Assembly: GCA_945869245.1 (NCBI GenBank)
Contig: CAMBOY010000002.1
Location: 1 to 31,349 of the forward strand
Direction of reading: 5' to 3'
Source: Hydrogenophaga intermedia
GTDB lineage: Bacteria; Pseudomonadota; Gammaproteobacteria; Burkholderiales; Burkholderiaceae_C
DNA length: 31,349 nt
The notes beneath the pieces were generated by a model that saw nothing but the letters and a program-made list of their open reading frames with translations, had not been told where the DNA came from and did no database searches. The first letter of the stretch is position 1; every line of letters begins with the position of its first letter. This document shows, one piece after another, positions 7,719 to 14,959 of this stretch. The position numbers and the translations under genes were made by a program.

Positions 7719-8966
7719 ATGAACACCGCGACCCGCAACTACGCCATCGTCACCGCCGCCTACTGGGGCTTCACGCTCACCGACGGCGCGCTGCGCATGT
7801 TGGTGCTGCTGCACTTCTACCAGCTCGGTTATTCCCCGTTCACGCTGGCCTTTCTGTTTCTGCTGTACGAAGCGGCTGGCGTGCTGGCCAACCTGATCGG
7901 CGGCTGGCTGGCCACGCGCTACGGCATTCAGCGCATGCTGACCGTGGGCCTGGTGACGCAGATCACCGGCTTCACCCTGCTCTCGATGCTCGACCCGACC
8001 TGGACCGCTGCCATGTCGGTGGCCTGGGTGGTGGTGGCGCAAGGCATCTGCGGCGTGGCCAAGGACCTGACCAAGACGGCCAGCAAATCGGCCATCAAGA
8101 TCACGCAGGCCCAAGCGAAGGCCGAAGACCAGGGCAACAACCAATTGTTCAAGTGGGTGGCCTGGTTCACTGGCAGCAAGAACGCCATGAAGGGCATCGG
8201 CTTCTTCCTCGGCGGCCTGCTGCTGCAGGCGCTGGGCTTCCAGCAGTCGCTCTGGGCCATGGCCGGTTTGCTGTTGCTGGTGCTGATCGGTGTGGTGCTG
8301 GCGGTGCCGCCGCTCATGGGCAAGGCCAAGGCATCGAAGTCGGCCAAGGAGCTGTTTGCCAAGAACGAAGGCATCAACTACCTGGCCGCCGCCCGTGTGG
8401 CGCTGTTCGGCGCGCGCGACGTGTGGTTTGTGGTCGGGGTGCCAGTGTTTCTGTATTCGCAGGGCTGGACCTTCACCATGGTGGGCGGCTTTCTCGCGGC
8501 CTGGACCATCGGTTACGGTTTGGTGCAGGCGCTGGCGCCGAACCTGGTCAAGCGCAGTCCGGACGGCCTGAGCAGCGAAGTGCCGGCCGCACGCTGGTGG
8601 TCGCTGGCGCTGGCGCTGATCCCGGTCGGCATTGCCTCAGCGGTGCTGCTCGAAGCGTCCAATTTGCAGTGGTGGGTGGTCGGCGGGTTGGGCCTGTTCG
8701 GCTTCGCTTTTGCGGTCAATTCCTCGGTGCACTCCTACCTGATCTTGGCCTACGCCGGCAGCGAGAAAGCGGCCGAAGACGTGGGCTTCTATTACGCCGC
8801 CAACGCACTGGGCCGCTTCTTTGGCACGCTGATGTCGGGCCTGCTCTACCAATGGGGTGGCCTGCTGTATGCGCTGCTGGGCTCCGCGCTGATGCTGCTG
8901 GTGTGTTGGTTGGTCACGCTGGCGCTGCCCACCAAGCTGGCGCTGGCTGCCCCATCCACGGTCTGA
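7719..8966 (+). CDS. arsJ: ArsJ organoarsenical efflux permease (MFS)
   Basis: Inner-membrane major facilitator protein that exports 1-arseno-3-phosphoglycerate made by the adjacent GAPDH. It has 415 residues with about 10-12 hydrophobic segments. Family-typical stretches include NYAIVTAAYWGFTLTDGALR at the N-terminus, the long conserved loop GVAKDLTKTASKSAIK, the KWVAWFTGSKNAMKGIGFF segment, and YYAANALGRFFGTL near the C-terminus. The ATG at 7719 has GGAG 6 nt upstream; a GTG at 7704 is in frame but would bury that ribosome site. arsR follows after 10 bp, so the genes are co-transcribed. The gap-arsJ pairing is the known diagnostic context, which makes the call strong. Confidence 0.95.
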   Translation: MNTATRNYAIVTAAYWGFTLTDGALRMLVLLHFYQLGYSPFTLAFLFLLYEAAGVLANLIGGWLATRYGIQRMLTVGLVTQITGFTLLSMLDPTWTAAMSVAWVVVAQGICGVAKDLTKTASKSAIKITQAQAKAEDQGNNQLFKWVAWFTGSKNAMKGIGFFLGGLLLQALGFQQSLWAMAGLLLLVLIGVVLAVPPLMGKAKASKSAKELFAKNEGINYLAAARVALFGARDVWFVVGVPVFLYSQGWTFTMVGGFLAAWTIGYGLVQALAPNLVKRSPDGLSSEVPAARWWSLALALIPVGIASAVLLEASNLQWWVVGGLGLFGFAFAVNSSVHSYLILAYAGSEKAAEDVGFYYAANALGRFFGTLMSGLLYQWGGLLYALLGSALMLLVCWLVTLALPTKLALAAPSTV

Positions 8967-8976
8967 GGTGCGCACC

Positions 8977-9333
8977 ATGCAAGAAGCCGACGTCGTCAAA
9001 GCCCTGGCCGCCTTGGCCCAAGACACGCGCTTGCGCGCCTATCGCTTGCTGGTGGTGGCCGGCCCGCAGGGGCTCACCCCGGGTGTCATGTCGGACGCGC
9101 TGGGCATTGCGCCCAACGGCTTGTCCTTCCATCTCAAGGAATTGAGCCAGGCCGGCCTGATCGCCGCCGAGCGCGACGGCCGCCACCTGATCTACCGCGC
9201 GTCCATTCCGGCCATGAACGCGCTGCTCGGCTTCTTGACCGCGCACTGTTGCCAAGGCCAGCCGTGTCTGGATGTGAGCCCCAGCTTGGATTGTTCGCCC
9301 TGCGCCGACGCGGCGTGTGCGGGGCCGACCTGA
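8977..9333 (+). CDS. arsR: ArsR/SmtB-family arsenic-responsive repressor
   Basis: Small winged-helix repressor of 118 residues that releases DNA when As(III) binds. The HTH spans about residues 30-60 (GVMSDALGIAPNGLSFHLKE), with the beta-wing at RDGRHLIYRA. The usual N-terminal ELCVCDL metal site is absent. Instead the C-terminal tail is Cys-rich: CC at 91-92 and C97, plus C106, C109 and C114. This fits the ArsR subtype (as in Acidithiobacillus ferrooxidans) in which As(III) is held by a C-terminal CC..C trio. The ATG at 8977 has GAGG 8 nt upstream; a GTG at 8968 is less likely. It is the third gene of the operon and probably binds the palindrome at 6520-6537. Confidence 0.94.
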   Translation: MQEADVVKALAALAQDTRLRAYRLLVVAGPQGLTPGVMSDALGIAPNGLSFHLKELSQAGLIAAERDGRHLIYRASIPAMNALLGFLTAHCCQGQPCLDVSPSLDCSPCADAACAGPT

Positions 9334-9387
9334 ACCCACCCGCGCCCACTCTGCAGCATCTCCAACCACACTCGAAAGGCTCCTCCC

Positions 9388-9882
9388 ATGTCTGTCTACA
9401 ACGTCTTGTTTTTGTGCACCGGCAACTCGGCCCGCAGCATCATGGCCGAATCCATTCTCAACCACTTAGGGGGCGGCCGGTTTCGCGCCTTCAGCGCCGG
9501 CAGCCATCCCGCCGGGGCGGTGCATCCGCAGGCCATTGAGCTGCTGCAGCGCAACCACTACAAAACCGACAGTCTGCGCAGCAAGAACTGGAGCGAATTC
9601 GCCCAAGCCGATGCGCCGCTCATGAACTTTGTGCTCACCGTGTGCGACAAGGCCGCCGGCGAAGTGTGCCCTCTGTGGCCTGGTCAGCCGCTGTCGGCCC
9701 ATTGGGGTGTGCCCGACCCGGCGGAGGTCAGCGGCGATGACGACGCGGTCCACAAAGCCTTTGCCGAAGCGTTCATGATCTTGAGCCGCCGCATCGCCCT
9801 GATGGTGAACCTGCCGTTTGAAAAACTCGACCGCTTGGCGCTGCAGAAAGAGTTGGTGGACATCGGTCGCCAGCGCGGCTAA
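9388..9882 (+). CDS. arsC: Arsenate reductase, low-molecular-weight phosphatase type
   Basis: Reduces arsenate to arsenite in the cytoplasm. It has 164 residues with the LMW-PTP fold: P-loop C-x5-R as CTGNSARS (C10, R16) near the N-terminus and the acid Asp110 in the VPDP loop. Two more Cys, C86 and C94, lie where the S. aureus pI258 enzyme has its C82/C89 relay pair, so a thioredoxin-type disulfide cascade is likely. It lies 54 bp after arsR and 70 bp before acr3, on the same strand. A second, unrelated arsenate reductase lies two genes downstream. Confidence 0.95.
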   Translation: MSVYNVLFLCTGNSARSIMAESILNHLGGGRFRAFSAGSHPAGAVHPQAIELLQRNHYKTDSLRSKNWSEFAQADAPLMNFVLTVCDKAAGEVCPLWPGQPLSAHWGVPDPAEVSGDDDAVHKAFAEAFMILSRRIALMVNLPFEKLDRLALQKELVDIGRQRG

Positions 9883-9952
9883 GACCGGCGTTGGGAGTGA
9901 TGGCCCGTGCGCCTGCGTGCGCGGGCATACTGCATGGAACGAGGTGCCAGCG

Positions 9953-10966
9953 ATGGGTGTGTTTGAGCGTTACTTGAGTGTGTGGGTCGGCCTGGGTATC
10001 TTGGCCGGTGTGGGCCTGGGCTCGCTGGCGCCCGGCGTGTTCCAGGCGGTGGCGGCGATGGAGCTGGCGCAGGTCAACTTGGTGGTGGCCGTGTTCATCT
10101 GGATCATGATTTACCCCATGATGATCCAGATCGACTGGCATGCGGTCAAAGACGTGGGCAAAAAGCCGCAAGGCCTGCTGCTGACCCTGGTGGTGAATTG
10201 GCTGATCAAACCCTTCACCATGGCCGCGCTGGGGGTGCTGTTTTTTCAGTACCTGTTTGCCGACTGGGTCGACCCGCAATCGGCCAGTGAATACATCGCC
10301 GGCATGATTTTGCTGGGCGTGGCGCCCTGCACCGCCATGGTGTTTGTCTGGAGCCAATTGGTCAAAGGCGACGCCAACTACACCCTGGTGCAGGTGTCGG
10401 TGAACGACATCATCATGGTCTTCGCCTTTGCGCCCATTGCCGCCTTCTTGCTCGGTGTGACCAACGTGACCGTGCCCTGGGAGACGCTGCTGCTGTCCAC
10501 TGTGTTGTACGTGGTGCTGCCGCTGCTGGCGGGCATGGCCACCCGGCAGCTGCTGGGCCGGCGCTCACCCACGGCGGTGGGCGCTTTGGTGGCCCGGCTC
10601 AAGCCTTGGTCGGTGGTGGGACTGATCGCCACCGTGGTGCTGCTGTTTGGCTTTCAGGCGCACACCATTGTGAGCAAGCCCGGCGTGATTGTGCTGATCG
10701 CCATTCCCCTGATCTTGCAGACCTATGGCATTTTCTTCATCACCTGGTGGGGCGCCAAGCTGCTCAAGCTGCCGCACAACGTGGCGGGGCCGGCTTGCCT
10801 GATCGGCACCTCCAACTTCTTTGAGCTGGCGGTGGCGGTGGCGATTTCGCTGTTTGGCCTGAACTCAGGCGCGGCGCTGGCCACGGTGGTGGGTGTGCTG
10901 GTCGAGGTGCCCGTGATGTTGTCGCTGGTGGCCATGGTCAACGCCTGGAAGCCCCAGACCGCCTGA
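9953..10966 (+). CDS. acr3: Arsenite efflux transporter Acr3
   Basis: Inner-membrane As(III)/H+ antiporter of the Acr3 (BART superfamily) type, not the ArsB type. It has 337 residues and about ten hydrophobic helices. The hallmark Cys in the fourth helix (C126 in LLGVAPCTAMVFVWS), the NDIIMVFAFAP stretch and the conserved Glu in the last helix (LVEVPVML) are present. The ATG at 9953 has GAGG 8 nt upstream; an upstream in-frame start at 9818 would overlap arsC by 65 nt and adds non-family residues. It would export arsenite made by the two arsenate reductases that flank it. Confidence 0.96.
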   Translation: MGVFERYLSVWVGLGILAGVGLGSLAPGVFQAVAAMELAQVNLVVAVFIWIMIYPMMIQIDWHAVKDVGKKPQGLLLTLVVNWLIKPFTMAALGVLFFQYLFADWVDPQSASEYIAGMILLGVAPCTAMVFVWSQLVKGDANYTLVQVSVNDIIMVFAFAPIAAFLLGVTNVTVPWETLLLSTVLYVVLPLLAGMATRQLLGRRSPTAVGALVARLKPWSVVGLIATVVLLFGFQAHTIVSKPGVIVLIAIPLILQTYGIFFITWWGAKLLKLPHNVAGPACLIGTSNFFELAVAVAISLFGLNSGAALATVVGVLVEVPVMLSLVAMVNAWKPQTA

Positions 10967-10984
10967 GCCCAGGAGCCCTGCGCC

Positions 10985-11407
10985 ATGTCCGACATCACCA
11001 TCACCCACAACCCCGCCTGCGGCACCTCGCGCAATGTGCTGGCTCTGATCCGCAACAGCGGGGTGGAGCCCACGGTCATTGAATACCTCAAGACCCCACC
11101 GAGCACCGCGCAAATCCAAGCGTGGCTGCAGGCCATGGGCGCCACCGTGCGCCAGGTGCTACGCGAAAAAGGCACGCCCTATGCCGAGCTGGACCTGGGC
11201 AAGCCCACATGGACCGACGCAGAGCTGCTGGCCTTGATCCAGCAACATCCCATTCTGCTCAACCGCCCGATCGTGGCCACGCCGCTGGGCGTGCGCCTGT
11301 GCCGCCCATCCGAGTTTGTGCTCGATATCCTGCCCAAACCACAGCAAGGCGCGTTCAGCAAAGAAGACGGTGAAGTGCTGATTGATGCAAATGGCCGCCG
11401 TGTCTGA
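10985..11407 (+). CDS. arsC: Arsenate reductase, glutaredoxin-dependent (ArsC/Spx fold)
   Basis: A second arsenate reductase, unrelated in fold to the first: the ArsC/Spx thioredoxin-like family that uses glutathione and glutaredoxin. It has 140 residues. Catalytic Cys12 in HNPACGTSRN and the arginine triad R60, R94 and R107 occupy the same numbers as in plasmid R773 ArsC. The LNRPIVATPLGVRLCRPSE segment is typical. It starts 18 bp after acr3 and is the last clear gene of the ars operon. A 41-codon frame beginning at 11391 overlaps its end but has no recognisable product. Confidence 0.96.
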   Translation: MSDITITHNPACGTSRNVLALIRNSGVEPTVIEYLKTPPSTAQIQAWLQAMGATVRQVLREKGTPYAELDLGKPTWTDAELLALIQQHPILLNRPIVATPLGVRLCRPSEFVLDILPKPQQGAFSKEDGEVLIDANGRRV

Positions 11408-11491
11408 CACCCCCATCTTCGATGCCAGTGGTCTGCCATGGCCCGACCAGGCGCCCGATACCCAAACCAAGGGGCAGGCGCTGTGCGGCCA

Positions 11492-12430
11492 TCACTCCCG
11501 CTCCATTTCCAGATAGGTGCGGTTGGCCAGCTGGGGCAGCCACACATCCACGTGTTGCAGGTGCTTGAACGGCGCGGCGTCAAAGCTCTTGACCGCAGCC
11601 CCAATGTCGGTGCCCGCTTCCACCGCCTGGCCCATGTGGGCGCGCAGCGCTTGGAGCAAGTTGCCGGTGTCCTTTTGTGCCTGCGCCAGCGTGGTCACAC
11701 GGCCGTGACCAGGCACCACCACGGACGGGTTCAGGGTTTGCAGCGCGTCGAAGGACTGCACCCAGGTCTTGGTTTTGCTCACTGGGTGCAGGCCCAGGAT
11801 GCGGTCCACATAGACCACGTCGCCGGTGAACACCACGCCGCTGTGTGGCAACCAGACCAGGATGTCGCCGGGCGTGTGGCCACCGCCGCGGTGCAGCACG
11901 TGCACCTGCACACCACCCAGGACCAGCGTTGTGTCGGCGCCTTGGAGCCAGCGCGTGGGCAACACGATGTTGGTGCCGTCCATCTTTTCTTTCAGCACTG
12001 GCGCGTTGGCTCTGAGGTGCTCGGGGCCACGGGCTTGCATGTCCGCCTCGGCGCTGGCGTGGGCCATGATCTCGGCGCCTTGGGCCTGAAAGAATCCATT
12101 GCCCATCCAGCGGTGGTCCTGACCGCCGGTGTTGATGACCCATTGGATCGCTTGTGGCGTCACTTTTTTTGCCGCCTCGGCGATCTTGCGTGCGCTCTGC
12201 CATGTGGCGCCGGGGTCGATCAGCAGCGCACCGGCCGGCGTCACCACCAGACCAATGTTGGCGTTGAGCGCCTCGTTCTCGTAGGTGCGGCCTCCGGTGT
12301 CGCCCACATAAGCGTAGACATTGGGCGCGACGGCTTTGAACTGCACCTCCAGCGCGTGCGCGCTCCAGGCCAGGGTGGCGGTCAAAGCGGCCAGGGCAAG
12401 CTGGCGGATGTGCTGGACAGGCCAATACAT
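11492..12430 (-). CDS. Exported metallo-beta-lactamase-fold protein with altered metal motif
   Basis: A 312-residue protein with a signal peptide (hydrophobic LALAALTATLAWSA, probable cleavage after SAHA, ~residue 26), then a metallo-beta-lactamase fold of the kind seen in SoxH-like and quinoprotein-associated hydrolases. The usual H-x-H-x-D-H is replaced by TGGQDH (101-106): the two first His are Gly102 and Gln104, while D105 and H106 remain. The later ligands H185 (GGGHTPGD), D204 (FTGDVVY) and H242 (VPGHG) are present. So one metal site looks intact and the other lost. The ATG at 12430 lies 2 bp after the stop of the TlpA-like gene, indicating translational coupling. It is the last gene of the SHP/DHC operon. 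Its substrate is unknown. Confidence 0.85.
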   Translation of the reverse strand: MYWPVQHIRQLALAALTATLAWSAHALEVQFKAVAPNVYAYVGDTGGRTYENEALNANIGLVVTPAGALLIDPGATWQSARKIAEAAKKVTPQAIQWVINTGGQDHRWMGNGFFQAQGAEIMAHASAEADMQARGPEHLRANAPVLKEKMDGTNIVLPTRWLQGADTTLVLGGVQVHVLHRGGGHTPGDILVWLPHSGVVFTGDVVYVDRILGLHPVSKTKTWVQSFDALQTLNPSVVVPGHGRVTTLAQAQKDTGNLLQALRAHMGQAVEAGTDIGAAVKSFDAAPFKHLQHVDVWLPQLANRTYLEMERE

Positions 12431-12432
12431 GC

Positions 12433-13005
12433 TCAGAGCAGCCGGTCGATGGCGTCCACGTCTTCGGCAAACATCTGGCCCTTTTCGGCCAGCAACAGTT
12501 GGCCGTTGCGGCCCCGCAGCAGGGTGATGGGCAAGCCCCGTGGCTTGGGGAAGTTTTTGCGCCACTCTGGGCTGGCCCAAGCGGCAGGAAAGCTGTAGCC
12601 CCGGGCCTTGAGGTAGGCCGCAGCCGGCTCAGGCGCCCGGTCAATCGACAGCGCCACCATCTGCAGCCCATGGCCTTTTTGGCGCTGCCAGAGCGCTTCC
12701 ATGCTGGGGGTCTGCAGCGCACAAAACGGACAGGTGCTCGACCACCAGTACACCAACAAGGGCTTGCCTGCGCTGGTCGCTGGGTCGTACACCGACCCGT
12801 CCAGCAGCGCGATGCGCGGCAGATTCAGTGGCGAGCCGAGCGCGGGCAAGGGCGGCGCTTTGGCTTCTTCGGCGGCAGCCGAGGCTGGCTGTGCCCAGGC
12901 GGTGGGCGCCAGCACGCCCAGACTGGCGGTGGCCAGGATCAGGCAGTCGCGCCGCGACGCAATGGCGCTCGAGCGCGCTGGGGAAGGGGTATACAACGCC
13001 GTCAT
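12433..13005 (-). CDS. TlpA-like thioredoxin-fold protein with Tat-type signal
   Basis: A 190-residue exported thiol-disulfide protein. The N-terminus has a twin-arginine-like signal (SRRDCLIL at 18-25, then a mild hydrophobic stretch ending TAWAQ near residue 39), implying export in folded form. The thioredoxin-like domain has active site CPFC (92-95) in YWWSSTCPFCALQTP and the cis-proline loop RGLPITLL at about 157-164. The ATG at 13005 follows GAGGAG by about 7 nt. The frame stays open upstream to an ATG overlapping the cytochrome b stop, but that stretch looks non-coding. Its likely role is to reduce or oxidise Cys of the co-encoded c-type cytochromes or the MBL-fold protein; this is inferred from context. 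Confidence 0.88.
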   Translation of the reverse strand: MTALYTPSPARSSAIASRRDCLILATASLGVLAPTAWAQPASAAAEEAKAPPLPALGSPLNLPRIALLDGSVYDPATSAGKPLLVYWWSSTCPFCALQTPSMEALWQRQKGHGLQMVALSIDRAPEPAAAYLKARGYSFPAAWASPEWRKNFPKPRGLPITLLRGRNGQLLLAEKGQMFAEDVDAIDRLL

Positions 13006-13144
13006 TCTTGTCTCCTCGATATGCCGCTGACGCCAGTGTTCGGCGCGCCGCAGCGCGTCGGCCGTGGCGGGTGCTTCATTATTGCCGGCCACGGCTGAAG
13101 CGTCGCGCAGGGCGCCAGGGGCGTGCCCGTCGCATGACAAGACC

Positions 13145-13891
13145 TCAGTCGTCATCGTCCCCATATTGCAGGCTCCAGCCGCTCGCGGGCAACAAACCGC
13201 GTGGCGAGTCGGTCCACTGCCAGGCACCAAAGGCCAACACCGCCAGCAGCAGCAGGGCAGCCAGCCAAGTGCGGTTGTGTTGCACGGGGCTTGGGCCCTT
13301 GCCCGGCAAGTGCCCACTCCACATGGGCCGCACCATATTCTGGCGGCGCAGTGCGCTGAGCAAGGCGATCAGACCCAGATGGGCCAGCACCACGGCCAAA
13401 AAAGCGTTGCCAAAGAACTCGTGGCTCTCTTCGATCCAGTCGCCGCCGAAGACGTCGCCCCAATCGTTGTAGGTGGCGTAGCCGCTCAAAGTCAGCGGCA
13501 GCACCAGCCCGATCATCAGCCACACCGCCAAGGCCATGGCCAGGTTCTGGCCTTGCCGCCAGTTGGGGGCGTCGCCTGCGGTGAGCGATCGCAGCCAGGC
13601 CGGGGCAGCGCTCAATTTGCGCCACAACAGACCGAGGCGCGCCTGTCGCGGCCCCACCAGCCCGTACACCAAGCGAAACACCAACAAGCCCGCGAAGCTG
13701 TAGCCCAGGGTGACGTGCATCAGCCTCCAGTGCTCGCTCTCGGCGGTGAGGTAGGCACCGGCAAAGCTGAGCGCAAACAGCCAGTGGAACATGCGGGTGG
13801 GGGCATCGGTGCTGAGGCGGCGCGCCGGTGCCGGTGCTGTTGTGGGTGCGCCCGAGGGGGCGAGGGCGTCCACAGTGGGTGATGTGTTCAT
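13145..13891 (-). CDS. Cytochrome b561-type membrane protein (SHP/DHC electron donor)
   Basis: Integral membrane diheme cytochrome b of the Ni/Fe-hydrogenase/b561 class, 248 residues. Four candidate heme-ligand His sit in transmembrane helices: H36 (RMFHWLF), H59 (LMHVTLGYSF), H157 (EESHEFFG) and H171 (LAHLGL). A fifth hydrophobic helix (about 209-225) follows a basic linker, and the tail ends in four Asp. The start at 13891 has AGGAGA upstream. DHC ends 15 bp before it and the TlpA-like gene follows after 139 bp. In SHP operons this protein is believed to pass quinol electrons to DHC and then SHP. Confidence 0.9.
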   Translation of the reverse strand: MNTSPTVDALAPSGAPTTAPAPARRLSTDAPTRMFHWLFALSFAGAYLTAESEHWRLMHVTLGYSFAGLLVFRLVYGLVGPRQARLGLLWRKLSAAPAWLRSLTAGDAPNWRQGQNLAMALAVWLMIGLVLPLTLSGYATYNDWGDVFGGDWIEESHEFFGNAFLAVVLAHLGLIALLSALRRQNMVRPMWSGHLPGKGPSPVQHNRTWLAALLLLAVLAFGAWQWTDSPRGLLPASGWSLQYGDDDD

Positions 13892-13906
13892 GGGGGTGTC
13901 TCCTGA

Positions 13907-14416
13907 TCAATCGCGCCAAGCCAAACGCTGGCGTGGGCTTAAGCCGGCGGGCATGCGCAAGTTGTTGTCGTCGAACTGGCCTTGGTCGGCGCCTGCGTGG
14001 CAGGCCGCGCAGTTGGCCGCGCTCTTGACGCTGGGCAGTTTCCAGACGGCGGGCTCGATCTCGTCGTGTTTGCGTACAAACCAGGCCGAGCGGGTGATGC
14101 GGTCTTGCGGCGGCGTCTCGGTGACGCGCTTGTAGGTGCCGGCATGGGTCTGCAGCCAGCCGCCGATCTGCTGCACCGTGGCGGCGCCCAGCGCGGCGTC
14201 GGTGCCATAGTGCCGGTCCAGCCCTCCCATGATGCGTTGCCACGACGCCGCAGGCAGCATGCTCGGCGGGTAGGCGGTGTGGCAAGACGCACATTCCTGG
14301 GTATAAGCCGGCGGGACCACGCGCGGCATGGCGCGGCCGCTGTCGGCCAGGGCCAGCGTGGTGGCGCCCAGGCCACACAGGAGCAACAGGGAAGGGGTGA
14401 GGTGTGACAGTCGCAT
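13907..14416 (-). CDS. Diheme cytochrome c (DHC family)
   Basis: Periplasmic c-type cytochrome of 169 residues with two CxxCH sites: CASCH at 42-46 and CAACH at 136-140. An N-terminal signal peptide ends near LALAD (residue ~24). Size, heme spacing and operon position match DHC, the diheme partner of Rhodobacter sphaeroides SHP. The tyrosine- and arginine-rich stretch between hemes (YKRVTETPPQDRITRSAWF) is also usual for the family as I recall it. The ATG at 14416 follows GGAGA. It lies between the SHP-like gene (14-bp gap) and the cytochrome b, and should relay electrons between them. Confidence 0.9.
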   Translation of the reverse strand: MRLSHLTPSLLLLCGLGATTLALADSGRAMPRVVPPAYTQECASCHTAYPPSMLPAASWQRIMGGLDRHYGTDAALGAATVQQIGGWLQTHAGTYKRVTETPPQDRITRSAWFVRKHDEIEPAVWKLPSVKSAANCAACHAGADQGQFDDNNLRMPAGLSPRQRLAWRD

Positions 14417-14430
14417 GGGTTTCTCCGTTG

Positions 14431-14838
14431 TCATTTCAGGCTGTTGAGGTAGGCCAGCACATCGGCTTTTTCGGCCGCGCTGCATTCGCGCGACAGCACG
14501 TCTTTGCAGTTGCGGCGAAACCATTTGTCGGCTTTGGCGGTGTTGGTGAAGGCCTTGGCGTTGAAGGCTGGCGCCAGGGGGGCGATCGTTTTGCCGGTGC
14601 TGGCGTGCTTGCCGTCGGCGGTGGGCGGCTGGCCGTGGCACGAAGCGCACGACCATTCGCCGCCGTGGCGGCCCGTGAAAAAGGTCTGGCCGCGGGCGGC
14701 GTTGGCGGGCGCGCCGGCTTCTGCGCTCCAGCGCGCCTGTTGCTGGGCTGGTGTGGTGTCTCCCGCCACGGCGGGGTTAAGGGCAGCCAGCGCCAGAGCG
14801 GCGCCCAAGGCGATGGAGAGCAGGGAGCGGTGTGTCAT
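14431..14838 (-). CDS. SHP-type oxygen-binding cytochrome c (DUF1924)
   Basis: A small periplasmic monoheme cytochrome c, 135 residues with a signal peptide (cleavage near AVAGD, residue 26). One CxxCH, CASCH at 64-68, lies near the N-terminus of the mature protein. The segment RRNCKDVLSREC holds Asn110 next to Cys111, with Cys119 eight residues on. In the R. sphaeroides heme protein SHP, an Asn is the sixth heme ligand, displaced on binding O2 or NO, and the adjacent Cys forms a disulfide spanning this loop; the same arrangement is seen here. The protein is first in its operon and divergent from a PepSY/two-component operon. The ATG at 14838 is preceded by no strong Shine-Dalgarno sequence. 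Its physiological role is unsettled in the literature known to me. Confidence 0.9.
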   Translation of the reverse strand: MTHRSLLSIALGAALALAALNPAVAGDTTPAQQQARWSAEAGAPANAARGQTFFTGRHGGEWSCASCHGQPPTADGKHASTGKTIAPLAPAFNAKAFTNTAKADKWFRRNCKDVLSRECSAAEKADVLAYLNSLK

Positions 14839-14895
14839 GTGAGGTCTGCGTGGCAGCGATGTGTGGAGGAATGCGCTCAGTGTGTTCAGTTGGGC

Positions 14896-14912
14896 TTGAA
14901 TGCAAGCTGAAG
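14896..14912 (-). promoter_or_regulatory. TTCA direct repeat for the SHP operon (putative response-regulator box)
   Basis: Read on the minus strand: CTTCAG, 5 nt, ATTCAA, i.e. two xTTCAx half-sites spaced 11 bp, followed after 11 nt by a weak -10 (CACACT). The box ends 57 bp before the SHP start codon. The 11-bp spacing and the 11-nt distance to the -10 match OmpR/PhoB-type activator sites. Confidence 0.45.
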
Positions 14913-14917
14913 TGCCC

Positions 14918-14934
14918 ATTCATCTGCCGTTCAG
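14918..14934 (+). promoter_or_regulatory. TTCA direct repeat for PepSY-RR-HK (putative response-regulator box)
   Basis: Plus strand: ATTCAT, 5 nt, GTTCAG, again 11 bp apart, followed after 11 nt by TACCAT (4/6 match to the -10 consensus). If transcription starts about 7 nt after the -10 the message would begin almost at the PepSY ATG (14960). Together with the opposite box at 14896-14912 it suggests autoregulation and divergent control by the response regulator encoded at 15287-15946. Confidence 0.5.
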
Positions 14935-14959
14935 ACACGCCCCCCTACCATGCCCAGCC

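Noticed and set aside
13006..13144. N-terminal extension of the TlpA-like protein to an ATG overlapping the cytochrome b stop
   Set aside because: The frame is open, but the strong GAGGAG ribosome site and Tat-type signal fit the start at 13005; the extension would bury the signal. No independent small gene could be supported. It is a spacer in which I see nothing else.
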